This document shows, piece by piece, positions 1-8,467 of a stretch of 64,000 nucleotides of DNA (positions within the stretch are counted from its first letter, which is position 1; each line of letters opens with the position of its first letter). The notes beneath the pieces were generated by a model. The model was not told where the DNA came from, made no database searches, and saw nothing but the letters and a program-made list of their open reading frames with translations. The translations under genes were made by a program, and so were the position numbers. Source of the stretch: Flavobacterium flavigenum (GTDB lineage: Bacteria; Bacteroidota; Bacteroidia; Flavobacteriales; Flavobacteriaceae); the NCBI RefSeq assembly GCF_027111255.2, contig NZ_CP114285.2:4340001-4404000 (forward strand). Direction: 5' to 3'.

Positions 1-395
1 TTTGTTTTAATAAAATATTTTCCTTTATCTTCAATTAATATAAATTCAGGATTCATTTTTGCACCTAACTTATAACCATCTATATTTTTTAAATGATTTA
101 ATACTAATTCATTATTATTTTCTTTCGCAGTTAATAAATCTTTGAACCCTATTTGATAACCATCTCCAATAGCTGTAATGCTATCCTTTGAGATTTCAAT
201 ATCTAAATTCCAACCTGCTTTTTCTCCTCCAATTTTCCCATAACTAAAATATGTTGAATATTTTCCAATCCATTTATTTGGAAGTTTTATTTTTTGAAGC
301 TTGGCTTCTTTCTCTTGATTTTCCTTTGGCTTTTGTTGGCAAATTACAAGTTGTAAACAAAATAAAATAGCTGTGATTACGAGTGTTTTTTTCAT
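1..395 (-). CDS. Lipoprotein, DUF5991-like, partial at window edge
   Basis: Reads leftward from an ATG at 393-395 and is still open at position 1, so the C-terminus is missing. The start is MKKTLVITAILFCLQLVICQ, a lipoprotein signal peptide with a VIC lipobox, giving a lipid-anchored periplasmic or outer-membrane protein. The following ~110 residues (WIGKYSTYF, KDSITAIGDGYQ, ENNNELVLNHL, KGKYFIKT) resemble the small DUF5991 beta-rich lipoprotein domain as I remember it. It lies 67 bp downstream of another lipoprotein gene whose C-terminal third has the same layout, and that gene follows a peptidoglycan hydrolase gene. I infer a possible second immunity or inhibitor lipoprotein. The lipoprotein call is firm; the immunity role is speculative. 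Confidence 0.7.
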   Translation of the reverse strand, partial: MKKTLVITAILFCLQLVICQQKPKENQEKEAKLQKIKLPNKWIGKYSTYFSYGKIGGEKAGWNLDIEISKDSITAIGDGYQIGFKDLLTAKENNNELVLNHLKNIDGYKLGAKMNPEFILIEDKGKYFIKT

Positions 396-462
396 ATTTA
401 AATTTATAATATAATACACCTGAGAGTTCAAATAAGAAAAATCATTTTAACATTAGCTTAAA

Positions 463-1368
463 TTAGTACTTCCTATTTAGCAAATACCATTCAAAATCTA
501 TAAATCTTTTACTTTTTATGTAATATTGATTCTTTTCTTTCTTGATTAAGAAAGAACTTTCTTCTAAATCTGAAGTACAAGTACCTTCACCATTATATAT
601 TAATTTTGAAACTCCTTTGTTTTGGGTAATAGTGTAAGTTCCTTCACAGTATGCTTCTAACGAATCATTCGTTCCGATGCTTAAGATAGCTTGAGAGGTT
701 TCAAAACTAAAATAAAAGGTAATTTCAATTGGTTCTCCTGTTTCAACGCTTGAAACTTTAGTTTTAATAAAATAATTTCCTTTTAAAACTACATCTTGAT
801 TGCTTTGTTTTATATTTGAATTACCTAAAACATTTGATTTCCAATTATTATATTCATTATTATTTTCATTAATTATATTGAGAGTAAGTATTTTCTTCCA
901 TGTCCCATTAGTCCATTTAAAGATACTTTGATCATGAGGATATTTTGGATAATATGGAATATCCATATTTGGATTATAGGTTAAATCTCTTTTATCTATT
1001 ATAAGTACATAAATATCATATAGCTTTTTTAAATCATCAATATTTAATTTTCCGACTTTACTTTCTTCATTCTCAAAATCAATATTTTCGTTTAATCTAT
1101 TTTTTGGAATAAGATAGACTTCAGCATTCCCTAATTTATTTGATGTTTTTGGATTATAAATACACCCATTGTCAGGCACAGTAAAATATCCATCCATATA
1201 TGAATAATCTCCACATTTTAAAAGATTGTCAAGTGATTCTTTTGAATAATTGGTTTCGCTAATAACTTCTTTCTTTTCTTTTTTAGAAAGCTCCTGAGCA
1301 TAAACTTCTTTCTTTTTACAACTAATTAAAAGAAGAAAAAAAATACTTAATAATTTAATTGATTTCAT
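463..1368 (-). CDS. Lipoprotein downstream of hydrolase; candidate immunity protein
   Basis: 301 aa with signal peptide MKSIKLLSIFFLLLISCKKK and lipobox LISC, so it is an exported lipid-anchored protein. I do not recognise a named family for the N-terminal two thirds. The last ~110 residues (GNYFIKTKV, ITFYFSFETSQAILSIG, KNQYYIKSKRF) have the beta-rich layout of the neighbouring partial lipoprotein. Its start codon is only 2 bp after the stop of the upstream 734-aa cell-wall hydrolase gene, which implies co-transcription and a linked job. Known effector/immunity pairs acting on peptidoglycan use periplasmic or lipoprotein inhibitors, so immunity is a reasonable inference. It could instead be an unrelated surface lipoprotein. 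Confidence 0.75.
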   Translation of the reverse strand: MKSIKLLSIFFLLLISCKKKEVYAQELSKKEKKEVISETNYSKESLDNLLKCGDYSYMDGYFTVPDNGCIYNPKTSNKLGNAEVYLIPKNRLNENIDFENEESKVGKLNIDDLKKLYDIYVLIIDKRDLTYNPNMDIPYYPKYPHDQSIFKWTNGTWKKILTLNIINENNNEYNNWKSNVLGNSNIKQSNQDVVLKGNYFIKTKVSSVETGEPIEITFYFSFETSQAILSIGTNDSLEAYCEGTYTITQNKGVSKLIYNGEGTCTSDLEESSFLIKKEKNQYYIKSKRFIDFEWYLLNRKY

Positions 1369-1370
1369 TT

Positions 1371-3575
1371 TTATAATTTTTTAGTGTAATTTTTTGGCCT
1401 AAAGTAACCTTTCCAACCAGCATGTTTAGATAAAGCTTTTCCTGATCTTTTATATATGGCTGTTCTGGAGCTTCCGGTTCCAGAATAACCACCATTATTT
1501 TTATTTGTTGTTTCATCGGCACTCCCCACATTACCTATTGCCTCTAATATAGTTACTAAATCGGTTTCTTCATCAAAACTATATACAATTCCTGTATGCC
1601 CTACACCATCGGATCTTCTCCAGACAAAAATATCTCCCTTGCTAGGTTTAAAATCATTAGAATCACTTCCTGTAATAAAGTCGATATTTTCTGAATCTAT
1701 TGCTTTTCTAAAATCCTTTTGGTTAGTCATTACTCCTGTATTTATTTCCTTTACACTAGTTGTTATTCCTAGTTTAGCTAAATAAATTGAAACAGTTTCT
1801 GAACAATCTAAACCTTCTAAACCTTTTTCAGAAAGAGAATTTCTAACTCCAAGCTGACTATAAGGAATATTTTTATCTACTAAAGCTTTCATTTCATCTA
1901 AAACACCCATGTCATCACTACTGGTTTCTTCCTTGTTTTTATTTGCTCCACAACTGAACTCCTTTTCTTTCTTCAAAAGTCCTTCTGCGAAACTGATCCG
2001 GTATCTGCCTAATATTTCTGAGCGTTGAATTTTTTTATCATTATTATTTTCTTCATCCACACTTTTATTGGCCTCATAATTTCTATTACTAACTTTTTGT
2101 TTTTCTGTTTCTGGCTTTTCATGCTTTTCATATAAAATATAACTTTCTTTTTTAGCAATTCCTATTGGCGCAAAAACCTGTAAATAAATATCTTCAGGGG
2201 ACAACAAATTTTTGTACCAATTATATAGCATGAAATATTTCTTAACATATTCGAGTTGATCTAAATCGGTCATTAATGCTAACTTTTTTTTAGTAAGACT
2301 CAGAGAATTTTCTTTGTTTAAAGCTTCTATAGCATCTTTTGTAAATTGTATGAGCCCAACCGCACCATTAAAGTTTTCATCAAGTTTATTTATTGCTTCT
2401 TTAGATAAACCTTCATATTTTTTTCTCTTTTTTCCTTTACTGTCAACATAACTAACTAATTCAATCTTAGAAGGAGAAAATGTTTCAGAGGTTTCAACTC
2501 TCATTACAGCCATTAATCCACTAGCCATTTGTTTATAGTTATTTGGCCATAAGCTTTTACTTATTTCCACAACTTTCTTTCTAAAATCACAACTTACTTT
2601 ATTCCCCCAAATCAAGTCATATTCCTTACAGACACAATTAGCAGCACCTTTCTTCTCGTCCTTAGCATCAGGCACAAAAATCTTCATTACGCTATTTGTG
2701 AACTCCATAGGATCAGGCAAGAATATGGGCTTTATTTTAAAGGCTTCTTCGACCCAATCGTACTTTTTGCCAGTTACCGGAGATTGTATTTCTTTTTTGT
2801 CTTTTTTGGATTTACCTTTATTTTCGGCTGGAATTGTTTTTTGAGCTGTTTGTTTCTGTGGCTCCTTTTGGTAATCAGAATTTTTTACATTTAAATTGTT
2901 ACTACTAACTTTTTCTTGTAGGAACATTTCTGCGGTTGCGTAATACTCATGGGTTTGCCCTTCATTAGCATTTCTTGCATTGGCTATTTTTTTGAAATCG
3001 GGCTTCAATATAAAATCAATATCGGCAATTCCGTTTTTTACGATACCAGGAAGTGTTTGCGCTTTGTTTTTTTCATTCAGCTTATCATGTCCTCCTCCGT
3101 CTGCATCATCTTCACAGAGTGTAACATATACTCTTTGCCAATCCATGTGCAGACAATGAACCCTTGCTTTAATGGTTTGCCCGTATGCTAAAGGTTCTGA
3201 TGGTTTTTTACCGTTTTTGTCAAGTAATTCAACAGATTGAATTTTTGGGATTTCTGTAGGATGTGTTTTTATATCCAGTTGAGCTATTTGTTCACCACGT
3301 TTGGCTACAATACGAATTCCTTTTCGGGTTAGGCTTCTCTGTAAAAAAGTAAATGATACAGTGCTACCTTTTTTTTCATTTCCTTTTGCTTTTCTCCATT
3401 TACCAAGTTCCAAAACATAAACTTCCCATGTAACAGGATATTCAAAATTGTTGAGAGTGTTTGAAGGAATCTGGTCTAGATAAAATCCAATTTTAGGGAG
3501 TAGTGTATTGACTGAGTAAAATTCTTCTTTTCCAACCTCAGGAGTAGGATTTCCGGTTATTTTAAAATCTGACAT
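1371..3575 (-). CDS. Predicted lysozyme-like + NlpC/P60-like cell-wall hydrolase (effector-like)
   Basis: 734 aa with no signal peptide. Residues 1-220 form a beta-rich N-terminal domain; 221-280 are a Lys/Gln-rich linker. Residues 340-470 look like a lysozyme/transglycosylase fold: candidate catalytic Glu361 in MRVETSETF, then GAVGLIQF at 404-411 matching the usual G-x-x-G-L-x-Q motif. Residues 560-734 look like an NlpC/P60 peptidase: GLDCSETVSIYLAKLGI with Cys591, then GDIFVW and GVGHTGIV with His660, and Glu678 as a possible third polar residue. Together these would cut both glycan and peptide parts of peptidoglycan. Lack of a signal peptide, a multidomain build and two following lipoprotein genes suggest delivery by a contractile system such as the Bacteroidota type VI system, but no secretion gene is in the window. 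Alternatives are a prophage-derived lysin or a housekeeping hydrolase. Confidence 0.72.
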   Translation of the reverse strand: MSDFKITGNPTPEVGKEEFYSVNTLLPKIGFYLDQIPSNTLNNFEYPVTWEVYVLELGKWRKAKGNEKKGSTVSFTFLQRSLTRKGIRIVAKRGEQIAQLDIKTHPTEIPKIQSVELLDKNGKKPSEPLAYGQTIKARVHCLHMDWQRVYVTLCEDDADGGGHDKLNEKNKAQTLPGIVKNGIADIDFILKPDFKKIANARNANEGQTHEYYATAEMFLQEKVSSNNLNVKNSDYQKEPQKQTAQKTIPAENKGKSKKDKKEIQSPVTGKKYDWVEEAFKIKPIFLPDPMEFTNSVMKIFVPDAKDEKKGAANCVCKEYDLIWGNKVSCDFRKKVVEISKSLWPNNYKQMASGLMAVMRVETSETFSPSKIELVSYVDSKGKKRKKYEGLSKEAINKLDENFNGAVGLIQFTKDAIEALNKENSLSLTKKKLALMTDLDQLEYVKKYFMLYNWYKNLLSPEDIYLQVFAPIGIAKKESYILYEKHEKPETEKQKVSNRNYEANKSVDEENNNDKKIQRSEILGRYRISFAEGLLKKEKEFSCGANKNKEETSSDDMGVLDEMKALVDKNIPYSQLGVRNSLSEKGLEGLDCSETVSIYLAKLGITTSVKEINTGVMTNQKDFRKAIDSENIDFITGSDSNDFKPSKGDIFVWRRSDGVGHTGIVYSFDEETDLVTILEAIGNVGSADETTNKNNGGYSGTGSSRTAIYKRSGKALSKHAGWKGYFRPKNYTKKL

Positions 3576-3695
3576 TTATATCGTGTTTGAGGCAATAATT
3601 AGAATAAGATTTTTCTTTAATTACTTGGCGAATATAAATATTAAATTCATCAAAACAATCATAATAAAAATAAATTTCTTACAAATTTTGATTTG

Positions 3696-3733
3696 TAGCC
3701 CAGGATGGAAGCGGTATCCTTTTTCTGGCTTTT
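3696..3733 (+). repeat. Partial copy of intergenic hairpin repeat (copy 1)
   Basis: Begins TAGCCCAGGATGGAAGCGGT followed by ATCCTTTTTCTGGCTTTT, the same 5' half as the repeats at 4212, 5657 and 38504. The 3' closing half (AGCGGACAGCTGG type) is absent. GGCTTTT at 3727-3733 can pair with AAAAGCC at 3787-3793. It is interrupted by or fused to the REP-like pair that begins at 3741. Confidence 0.6.
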
Positions 3734-3740
3734 TTAGCCC

Positions 3741-3837
3741 CGATAGCGCGGATTTGCAATCCGTGCCCATAACAATTGAACATAAGAAAAGCCAAAAAAT
3801 ATACTTTGCGTGCACGGATTACAAATCCGCGCTATCG
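3741..3837. repeat. REP-like inverted pair (26-bp arms)
   Basis: Arms at 3741-3766 and 3812-3837 are inverted copies of each other with one mismatch in 26 bases. Each arm also folds on itself: CGGATT-TGC-AATCCG on the left and CGGATT-ACA-AATCCG on the right. Two hairpins in opposite orientation around a 45-bp spacer is the layout of a bacterial interspersed mosaic (REP pair) element. It fills the 348-bp gap between the effector gene and the small membrane protein gene. No transposase is adjacent. Confidence 0.75.
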
Positions 3838-3923
3838 TTGTATCAATCAGGACAAAAAGGAATAGTAACATTTGATTTGAACAATATTTTTCTTAAATTA
3901 GAGAAACCATTAAATTCAAAAAC

Positions 3924-4139
3924 ATGAATACATCAAAAATAATAGGAATAATTCTGATCGTTATTAGTCTCGCTGTCGGGTATGTAGGGATTAACAAAAT
4001 AGCCGATAATACAAAAGAAATTAATTTATTGGGGCTGAAAATCGATGCATCGAACGAATCCGGTAAGGAACAGGGATATCTTTATTTAGGGCTGGCTGTT
4101 ATTTTACTTGCGGGTGGAGTTTATACGGTTAAGAAATGA
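3924..4139 (+). CDS. Small two-helix membrane protein, DUF3185-like
   Basis: 71 aa with two predicted membrane helices (residues 5-25 and 50-68) joined by a polar loop (NTKEINLLGLKIDASNESGK). Length and layout resemble the DUF3185 small membrane proteins, which also begin with a KIIGI-type helix; I make this match from memory. The function is unknown. It stands alone between two repeat elements, with a hairpin repeat starting 72 bp after its stop. The start ATG is the only plausible one. Confidence 0.6.
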   Translation: MNTSKIIGIILIVISLAVGYVGINKIADNTKEINLLGLKIDASNESGKEQGYLYLGLAVILLAGGVYTVKK

Positions 4140-4211
4140 AATTAAAGTGCAGGTAGGAGTAGTGTTTAATAATCAATTTCAACCAAATCTTCTCATGAAA
4201 CCCAACCGCCA

Positions 4212-4289
4212 TAGCCCAGATGGAAGCGGCATCCTTTTGTGGCGGGGTTCGCCACAAAAGATATAGCGGACAGCTGGATTAGCTTCTGA
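4212..4289 (+). repeat. Intergenic hairpin repeat, copy 2 (complete)
   Basis: Starts TAGCCCAGATGGAAGCGGCA and ends GCGGACAGCTGGATTAGCTT. The central stem is CTTTTGTGGCG (4234-4244) with CGCCACAAAAG (4250-4260) and loop GGGTT; outer CCAG and CTGG can also pair. It lies between two convergent genes, with no ORF and no transposase. Other copies are at 3696 (partial), 5657 and 38504. Confidence 0.75.
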
Positions 4290-4314
4290 AAACCCTTAAA
4301 ATGATAGGGTTTCA

Positions 4315-4704
4315 TTAGTGCGAAAACCCAAACGAAATACTCAATATAATAATGCCGATTACGATGGTGGTAATAGCAACATAGAGATAATCTTTTTCCA
4401 ATAAAAAAGAAAATAACGACAGCAATACCCGAAATACAGGCGTGAGAAACAAAAGTATGATTCCGGAGAAGATGATCGAGTCGCCTTTTGCCTGAATTAA
4501 ACCTTGATATATAGTGGCGATTACTTCGAAAATATTTTTGTCATTTTCTTTAAATACGGAGTAGTCTTCGATTTCCTGACCGTGGTGGAGTAAATAAACA
4601 AGGCCTCCAACGGCGGCTACAGACAATGCCGTCCAAACGCCATAGCGTAACAAATTGCCAATAATGTTCTGAAAATCTTTTTCCTGTGATGTATTGGGTG
4701 TCAT
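4315..4704 (-). CDS. DUF1634 family membrane protein
   Basis: 129 aa from the ATG at 4704 (MTPNTSQEKDFQ). An upstream in-frame ATG at 4731 would add nine residues and overlap the preceding gene by 23 bp, so I prefer the shorter start. It has three predicted membrane helices and the typical DUF1634 opening (IIGNLLRYGVWTALSVAAVGG, trimmed here to its core NLLRYGVW). DUF1634 proteins are commonly encoded next to TSUP/TauE permeases, as here, and probably form an accessory subunit. It follows the permease by only a few bases, so the two are surely one operon. The transported substrate cannot be read from sequence. Confidence 0.85.
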   Translation of the reverse strand: MTPNTSQEKDFQNIIGNLLRYGVWTALSVAAVGGLVYLLHHGQEIEDYSVFKENDKNIFEVIATIYQGLIQAKGDSIIFSGIILLFLTPVFRVLLSLFSFLLEKDYLYVAITTIVIGIIILSISFGFSH

Positions 4705-4708
4705 GTTT

Positions 4709-5545
4709 TTAGATTTTTCCGTTAATGCCATTGTAAATCATGTTTATTGCCAGTACAAAAATGAGGCAGGCGAAGAAAATTCGCAGTTTTTTCGGGTTGG
4801 TTCTGACCAGGATTTTGGCTCCCGCCATGGCTCCGAACAAAACCCCAATTACAACGGGCATACAAATTCCGGGTTCGATATAGCCTTTCTGAATGTAAAT
4901 TACAGAACTCGCCATTGCAGTAACGCCCATCATAAAATTACTGGTGGTGGTAGAAACCTTAAACGGAATCCGCATGATGTTGTCCATTGCAATTACTTTA
5001 AACGCTCCGGACCCGATTCCTAACAATCCTGACATCATTCCGGCGATACCCATCATGCTGAATCCTCCAATGACATTTTTGGTTCCGTATGATACAACTT
5101 CTCCGTCATGGGTTGGGTAAGTGCCGTTCAGATGTAGTTTTTTGGCCAGCGGACTGGATTCTAAAACGATGTGTTCTTCTTTTTTTCGCAGGGAATTAAC
5201 AGCGGAAAAGATAAGTGTGAGTCCGAATAAAACGGCTATAAAAGACGTCGGTGCTATGGTGGAAAGCATTGCTCCGCCAACGGCTCCGAGTGTGGTGGCG
5301 ATTTCGAGAAATATCCCGAGACGCATATTGGTAATGCCTTCTTTTACATAAGCCGCCGCAGACCCTGATGAAGTAGCAATTACAGAAACCAATGCCGTAC
5401 CAATGGCATAATGAATATCGACTCCGAGAAGAACTGTGAGTAGTGGTATAATGATAATTCCGCCGCCTAAACCGGATAAGGAGCCTACGAAACCGGCTAA
5501 AAAAGCTCCTAAAAGCATAATCAGCGTAAATGTTAATACTGTCAT
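4709..5545 (-). CDS. TSUP (TauE/SafE) family anion permease
   Basis: 278 aa, with about eight predicted membrane helices in two similar halves. The N-terminal glycine-rich GSLSGLGGGIIIIPLL and the second-half copy GLLGIGSGAFKV are the paired TSUP/TauE-SafE signatures. Members export or import sulfite, sulfoacetate or related organosulfur anions across the inner membrane; the substrate here is not determinable. It is followed immediately by the DUF1634 gene. The next gene upstream, on the same strand, is the TonB receptor, separated by a strong terminator. Confidence 0.9.
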   Translation of the reverse strand: MTVLTFTLIMLLGAFLAGFVGSLSGLGGGIIIIPLLTVLLGVDIHYAIGTALVSVIATSSGSAAAYVKEGITNMRLGIFLEIATTLGAVGGAMLSTIAPTSFIAVLFGLTLIFSAVNSLRKKEEHIVLESSPLAKKLHLNGTYPTHDGEVVSYGTKNVIGGFSMMGIAGMMSGLLGIGSGAFKVIAMDNIMRIPFKVSTTTSNFMMGVTAMASSVIYIQKGYIEPGICMPVVIGVLFGAMAGAKILVRTNPKKLRIFFACLIFVLAINMIYNGINGKI

Positions 5546-5656
5546 TGCTGTGTTTTTATCTGGGGGCTAATTTACGAAGACATATTGGCTATTAAGGCTT
5601 AAAAAGAACTTAAAAATTACCAGGTCCATATAAGTTTCTTATGAAAATAAGCGCCT

Positions 5657-5746
5657 TAGCCCAGATGGGAACGGTATCCTTTTGTGGTCTCGTTTTTTTC
5701 TAATGAGACCACAAAAGATATAGTGGACAGCTGGAATAGCTCCTGA
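5657..5746 (+). repeat. Intergenic hairpin repeat, copy 3 (complete)
   Basis: Starts TAGCCCAGATGGGAACGGTA and ends AGTGGACAGCTGGAATAGCT plus CCTGA. The stem is CTTTTGTGGTCTC (5679-5691) with GAGACCACAAAAG (5705-5717). Compared with copy 2 the stem is longer and both arms change together (GCG/CGC becomes TCTC/GAGA), keeping pairing. Together with the terminator at 5791 it fills the gap between the TSUP and TonB receptor genes. Confidence 0.75.
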
Positions 5747-5790
5747 AAAAAACAATTGCAATTTCAAAATTCATTTCAATACAATATAGG

Positions 5791-5840
5791 ATCATAAAAA
5801 AACCGTCTCAAATAGCACTTTGAGACGGTTTTTTTATGAT
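5791..5840 (-). terminator. Perfect 22-bp-arm terminator hairpin
   Basis: Arms 5791-5812 and 5819-5840 are perfectly complementary around loop TAGCAC, with a GC core ACCGTCTCAAA/TTTGAGACGGT and A/T runs on both sides. It ends the TonB receptor transcript and can work in both directions. Confidence 0.85.
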
Positions 5841-5856
5841 AAAACAGAATTGTTTT

Positions 5857-8295
5857 TTAAAATTTATAGGTTATACCTACTCTAAAGTTTCTTGGTGGTT
5901 CGGTTTGCCAGTAATAGACTCCATTACTAACCCATTGGTAGAATGAACCGCTATACAAATATTCATCTAAGATATTAAATACATTAGCCGTTATCTTGAA
6001 TTTGTTTGTTTCATATGACAATCCTCCATCTAATTTAAAGTAATCAGGTAATCTTTCTAATCCTTCGCTCCAGGTATCCGTTTGGCGTCCTGCAAGATAG
6101 GTTCCTCCAATAGATGCACCAAAACCTTTTAATATTCCGACAGGGACAGTATAGTTTAACCATGCATTTGCTACGTGTTTAGAATATCCCGGAACTATAT
6201 CTCCTTCATTAAAAGTGCTGACATTAGCTTTGGTTACTTTTGATTCCGTAAAGGCATAATTAGCAATTAAGTTTAAACCATCAACTACTTTACCTCTTAA
6301 GTCAACTTCAAAACCTTGAGCTGTTTTTTCTCCTAATGTTGTGCTGTAAACAACTGTAGATCCAGCGGGTTGAACAGGGTCTGTAGTCAATTCATTTTGT
6401 TTAATGATGCTATATGCAGAAAGTGTGGTACTCCAAGTACCGTTAAACCAGTCTTTTTTAATACCGATCTCACGGTTTGTACCGGTAAGTGGTTTTATAG
6501 TTTCTGTAGGTCTCACTCTTCCTGACTGAGGTGTGAATGCCTGATCATATACTCCGTAAACAGCCAAAGAAGGTGTTACTGACCAGCTTAATCCTATACG
6601 AGGTGTAATGTGGCTATCTGCAGCCGGATCACTATAACTACTGGTTTGTTTAATCCAGGTGTAACGGCCTGCGAGTGTTAATCTTAATTTATTTTCAAAG
6701 AAACCTAATTCATCCTGAACATATCCGGCAGCATATTGCGAACCATATATCCCTCCGGCTCTCTGGCTTAAAGGTGTACTTTCATCAAAATTTGGCATTC
6801 CGTTCGCAGGTGTTCCATAATCAGGATTTAAAACATTAAAAGGATCTTCTAAAGTATCTAATGCGTGAGTTTGCCCCCAATCGGCCATATAATCTTTTCT
6901 TCCTAAATCCATACCTCCCAAAACTTTATGACTTACAGGACCTGTATTGAATTTTCCATTCAGGAAAATCTGACCTAAAAACATATCGCTTTCTGCATCC
7001 CAAATACTCACACTTCTGATAATTTCTCCCTGAGACAAAACTTCTGTATCTAAAACATCATCATCGTCAGTATCAATACTTACTGGTCCAACAGCACCTG
7101 GCCATGAACTGTAACCATCCATTATATATTTAAAATAAGAAGTCTGAGCTGTTAATTTCCAGTTATCATCAAATTTATGTTCAAACATTAAAAAACCACT
7201 GTGGTCATTAATTTTTGTATCAGGCAAACCTGGCTGAGTCATCGTAAAATCAACAGGTGTAGTGGCATAGCCTTCATTTGCTGAACTAAAAACATAATAT
7301 GAACCTACTTCGCTGGTATTAGCAAACTGTCCGTTATATTCTAATGTCACCTTTGTTTTATCACTCAACTGATAAGAAAAAACCGGAGCTATTACGTAGC
7401 GGTCATTATGCTCATAAGGTCTGTGAGATCCCTTTTTTTGAAAAGCACCATTAAAACGGTAAAGGAATTTTCCGGCTTTATCAAATTTTCCGTCTAAGTC
7501 AATACTGGCACGATAAAAATCAAAACTTCCTGCTAAAACGCTAGCCTCACCTTTAGTAATTCCGGTTGGTTTTTTTGTTACCACATTGTACAGACCACTT
7601 GGGTCACCGCTTGAAAGCATGAAACCTGCCGGTCCTTTTACGAATTCAATGTGGTCAACAAAACTCATGTCTTCTGTAAGTGGTCCCCAGAAAGAAGATA
7701 CTACGTTGAAGCCATTTCTGAATGCCTGAATTTGTGATCCGCGCATGGAGATATTAGTATACATATCGCCCCAGTGCTCTAAACGAACAGCACCACTCAC
7801 GTTACGAATAACTCCATCGCTCATACTGGTAATTTGCTGATCTTTTAATGTTTGAGAACTCACAATCTGGATATTCTGAGGGATTTCTAATACCGGAGTC
7901 TGAAGGCGTAAAGATAAAGACGGTTTGTCCTGTTTGTATTTGTTTTTTGTAATAATAACTTCATCAAGATCTTCCTGACTTTCAGAAAGTGCAAAGTTTT
8001 TAGTAGTAGTCTGTTTTGCTATTACCTCAATTTTTTCTTCTACCGATTTAATTCCTACTGAATTAATACTAATAGTGTAGCTTCCCGGTTTAACATTTTT
8101 GATTTCATACTGTCCATTAGCATTTGTAACAGCAGTGTACTTCGTTCCTTTAAGTTTTATTGAAATATTCTCAGCAGGAAGATTTCCGCTTAAAGATACT
8201 TTTCCGCTTACTTTTCCAAGCTCCTGACTTAACATGTTAAGCGAACTTAAAAACAGTAAACAAAACAACAGTTTTTTGATGGTATTTATATTCAT
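5857..8295 (-). CDS. TonB-dependent siderophore receptor
   Basis: 812 aa outer-membrane receptor. A signal peptide spans residues 1-23 (ending NMLSQ). Residues ~27-110 form a carboxypeptidase-regulatory-like beta-sandwich (GKVSGKVSLSGN, GQYEIKNVKPGSY). The plug domain at ~130-240 has IPQNIQIVSSQTLKDQQ and the siderophore-receptor-style segment VEFVKGPAGFMLSSGDPSGL. The rest is the 22-strand barrel, ending in the aromatic C-terminal strand NFRVGITYKF. It should import a ferric siderophore with TonB/ExbBD energy. No siderophore biosynthesis genes are nearby, so it may take up foreign siderophores. A near-perfect Bacteroidota promoter lies just upstream. I see no Fur box that I would defend. Confidence 0.93.
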   Translation of the reverse strand: MNINTIKKLLFCLLFLSSLNMLSQELGKVSGKVSLSGNLPAENISIKLKGTKYTAVTNANGQYEIKNVKPGSYTISINSVGIKSVEEKIEVIAKQTTTKNFALSESQEDLDEVIITKNKYKQDKPSLSLRLQTPVLEIPQNIQIVSSQTLKDQQITSMSDGVIRNVSGAVRLEHWGDMYTNISMRGSQIQAFRNGFNVVSSFWGPLTEDMSFVDHIEFVKGPAGFMLSSGDPSGLYNVVTKKPTGITKGEASVLAGSFDFYRASIDLDGKFDKAGKFLYRFNGAFQKKGSHRPYEHNDRYVIAPVFSYQLSDKTKVTLEYNGQFANTSEVGSYYVFSSANEGYATTPVDFTMTQPGLPDTKINDHSGFLMFEHKFDDNWKLTAQTSYFKYIMDGYSSWPGAVGPVSIDTDDDDVLDTEVLSQGEIIRSVSIWDAESDMFLGQIFLNGKFNTGPVSHKVLGGMDLGRKDYMADWGQTHALDTLEDPFNVLNPDYGTPANGMPNFDESTPLSQRAGGIYGSQYAAGYVQDELGFFENKLRLTLAGRYTWIKQTSSYSDPAADSHITPRIGLSWSVTPSLAVYGVYDQAFTPQSGRVRPTETIKPLTGTNREIGIKKDWFNGTWSTTLSAYSIIKQNELTTDPVQPAGSTVVYSTTLGEKTAQGFEVDLRGKVVDGLNLIANYAFTESKVTKANVSTFNEGDIVPGYSKHVANAWLNYTVPVGILKGFGASIGGTYLAGRQTDTWSEGLERLPDYFKLDGGLSYETNKFKITANVFNILDEYLYSGSFYQWVSNGVYYWQTEPPRNFRVGITYKF

Positions 8296-8323
8296 CGTTG
8301 GTAAGGGTTAATTTTTTATGAGG

Positions 8324-8355
8324 CAAAAGTAGTGGCAAATACCCTTTTATCCAAA
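8324..8355 (-). promoter_or_regulatory. Bacteroidota promoter for the TonB receptor gene
   Basis: On the minus strand the -7 box TACTTTTG is at 8324-8331 and the -33 box TTTG at 8352-8355, 20 bases apart, an excellent match to TTTG-N17-23-TAnnTTTG. It leaves a ~25-base leader before the ATG at 8295. Confidence 0.75.
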
Positions 8356-8467
8356 TTATTTTTAATTATTCTAAATAAATTTAGTGTTTTTAAGATTGAT
8401 TCAAATACATTTTTTCTGCTAACAATTAGTAATAAGTATAAAAAATACACTTATAGAAAGGCTTAAT

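Noticed and set aside
1371..3575. Reading the 734-aa protein as a prophage lysin
   Set aside because: No phage structural, holin or integrase genes are seen, and two lipoprotein genes follow it; still not fully excluded because the left neighbourhood is cut.
3583..3927. 114-aa open frame on + strand and overlapping 64-aa frame on - strand
   Set aside because: Both run through the hairpin repeat and REP-pair DNA; the codons are the repeat arms, not a protein family.
4694..5351. Open frames on + strand opposite the TSUP permease
   Set aside because: Antisense shadows of a clearly conserved membrane protein gene.
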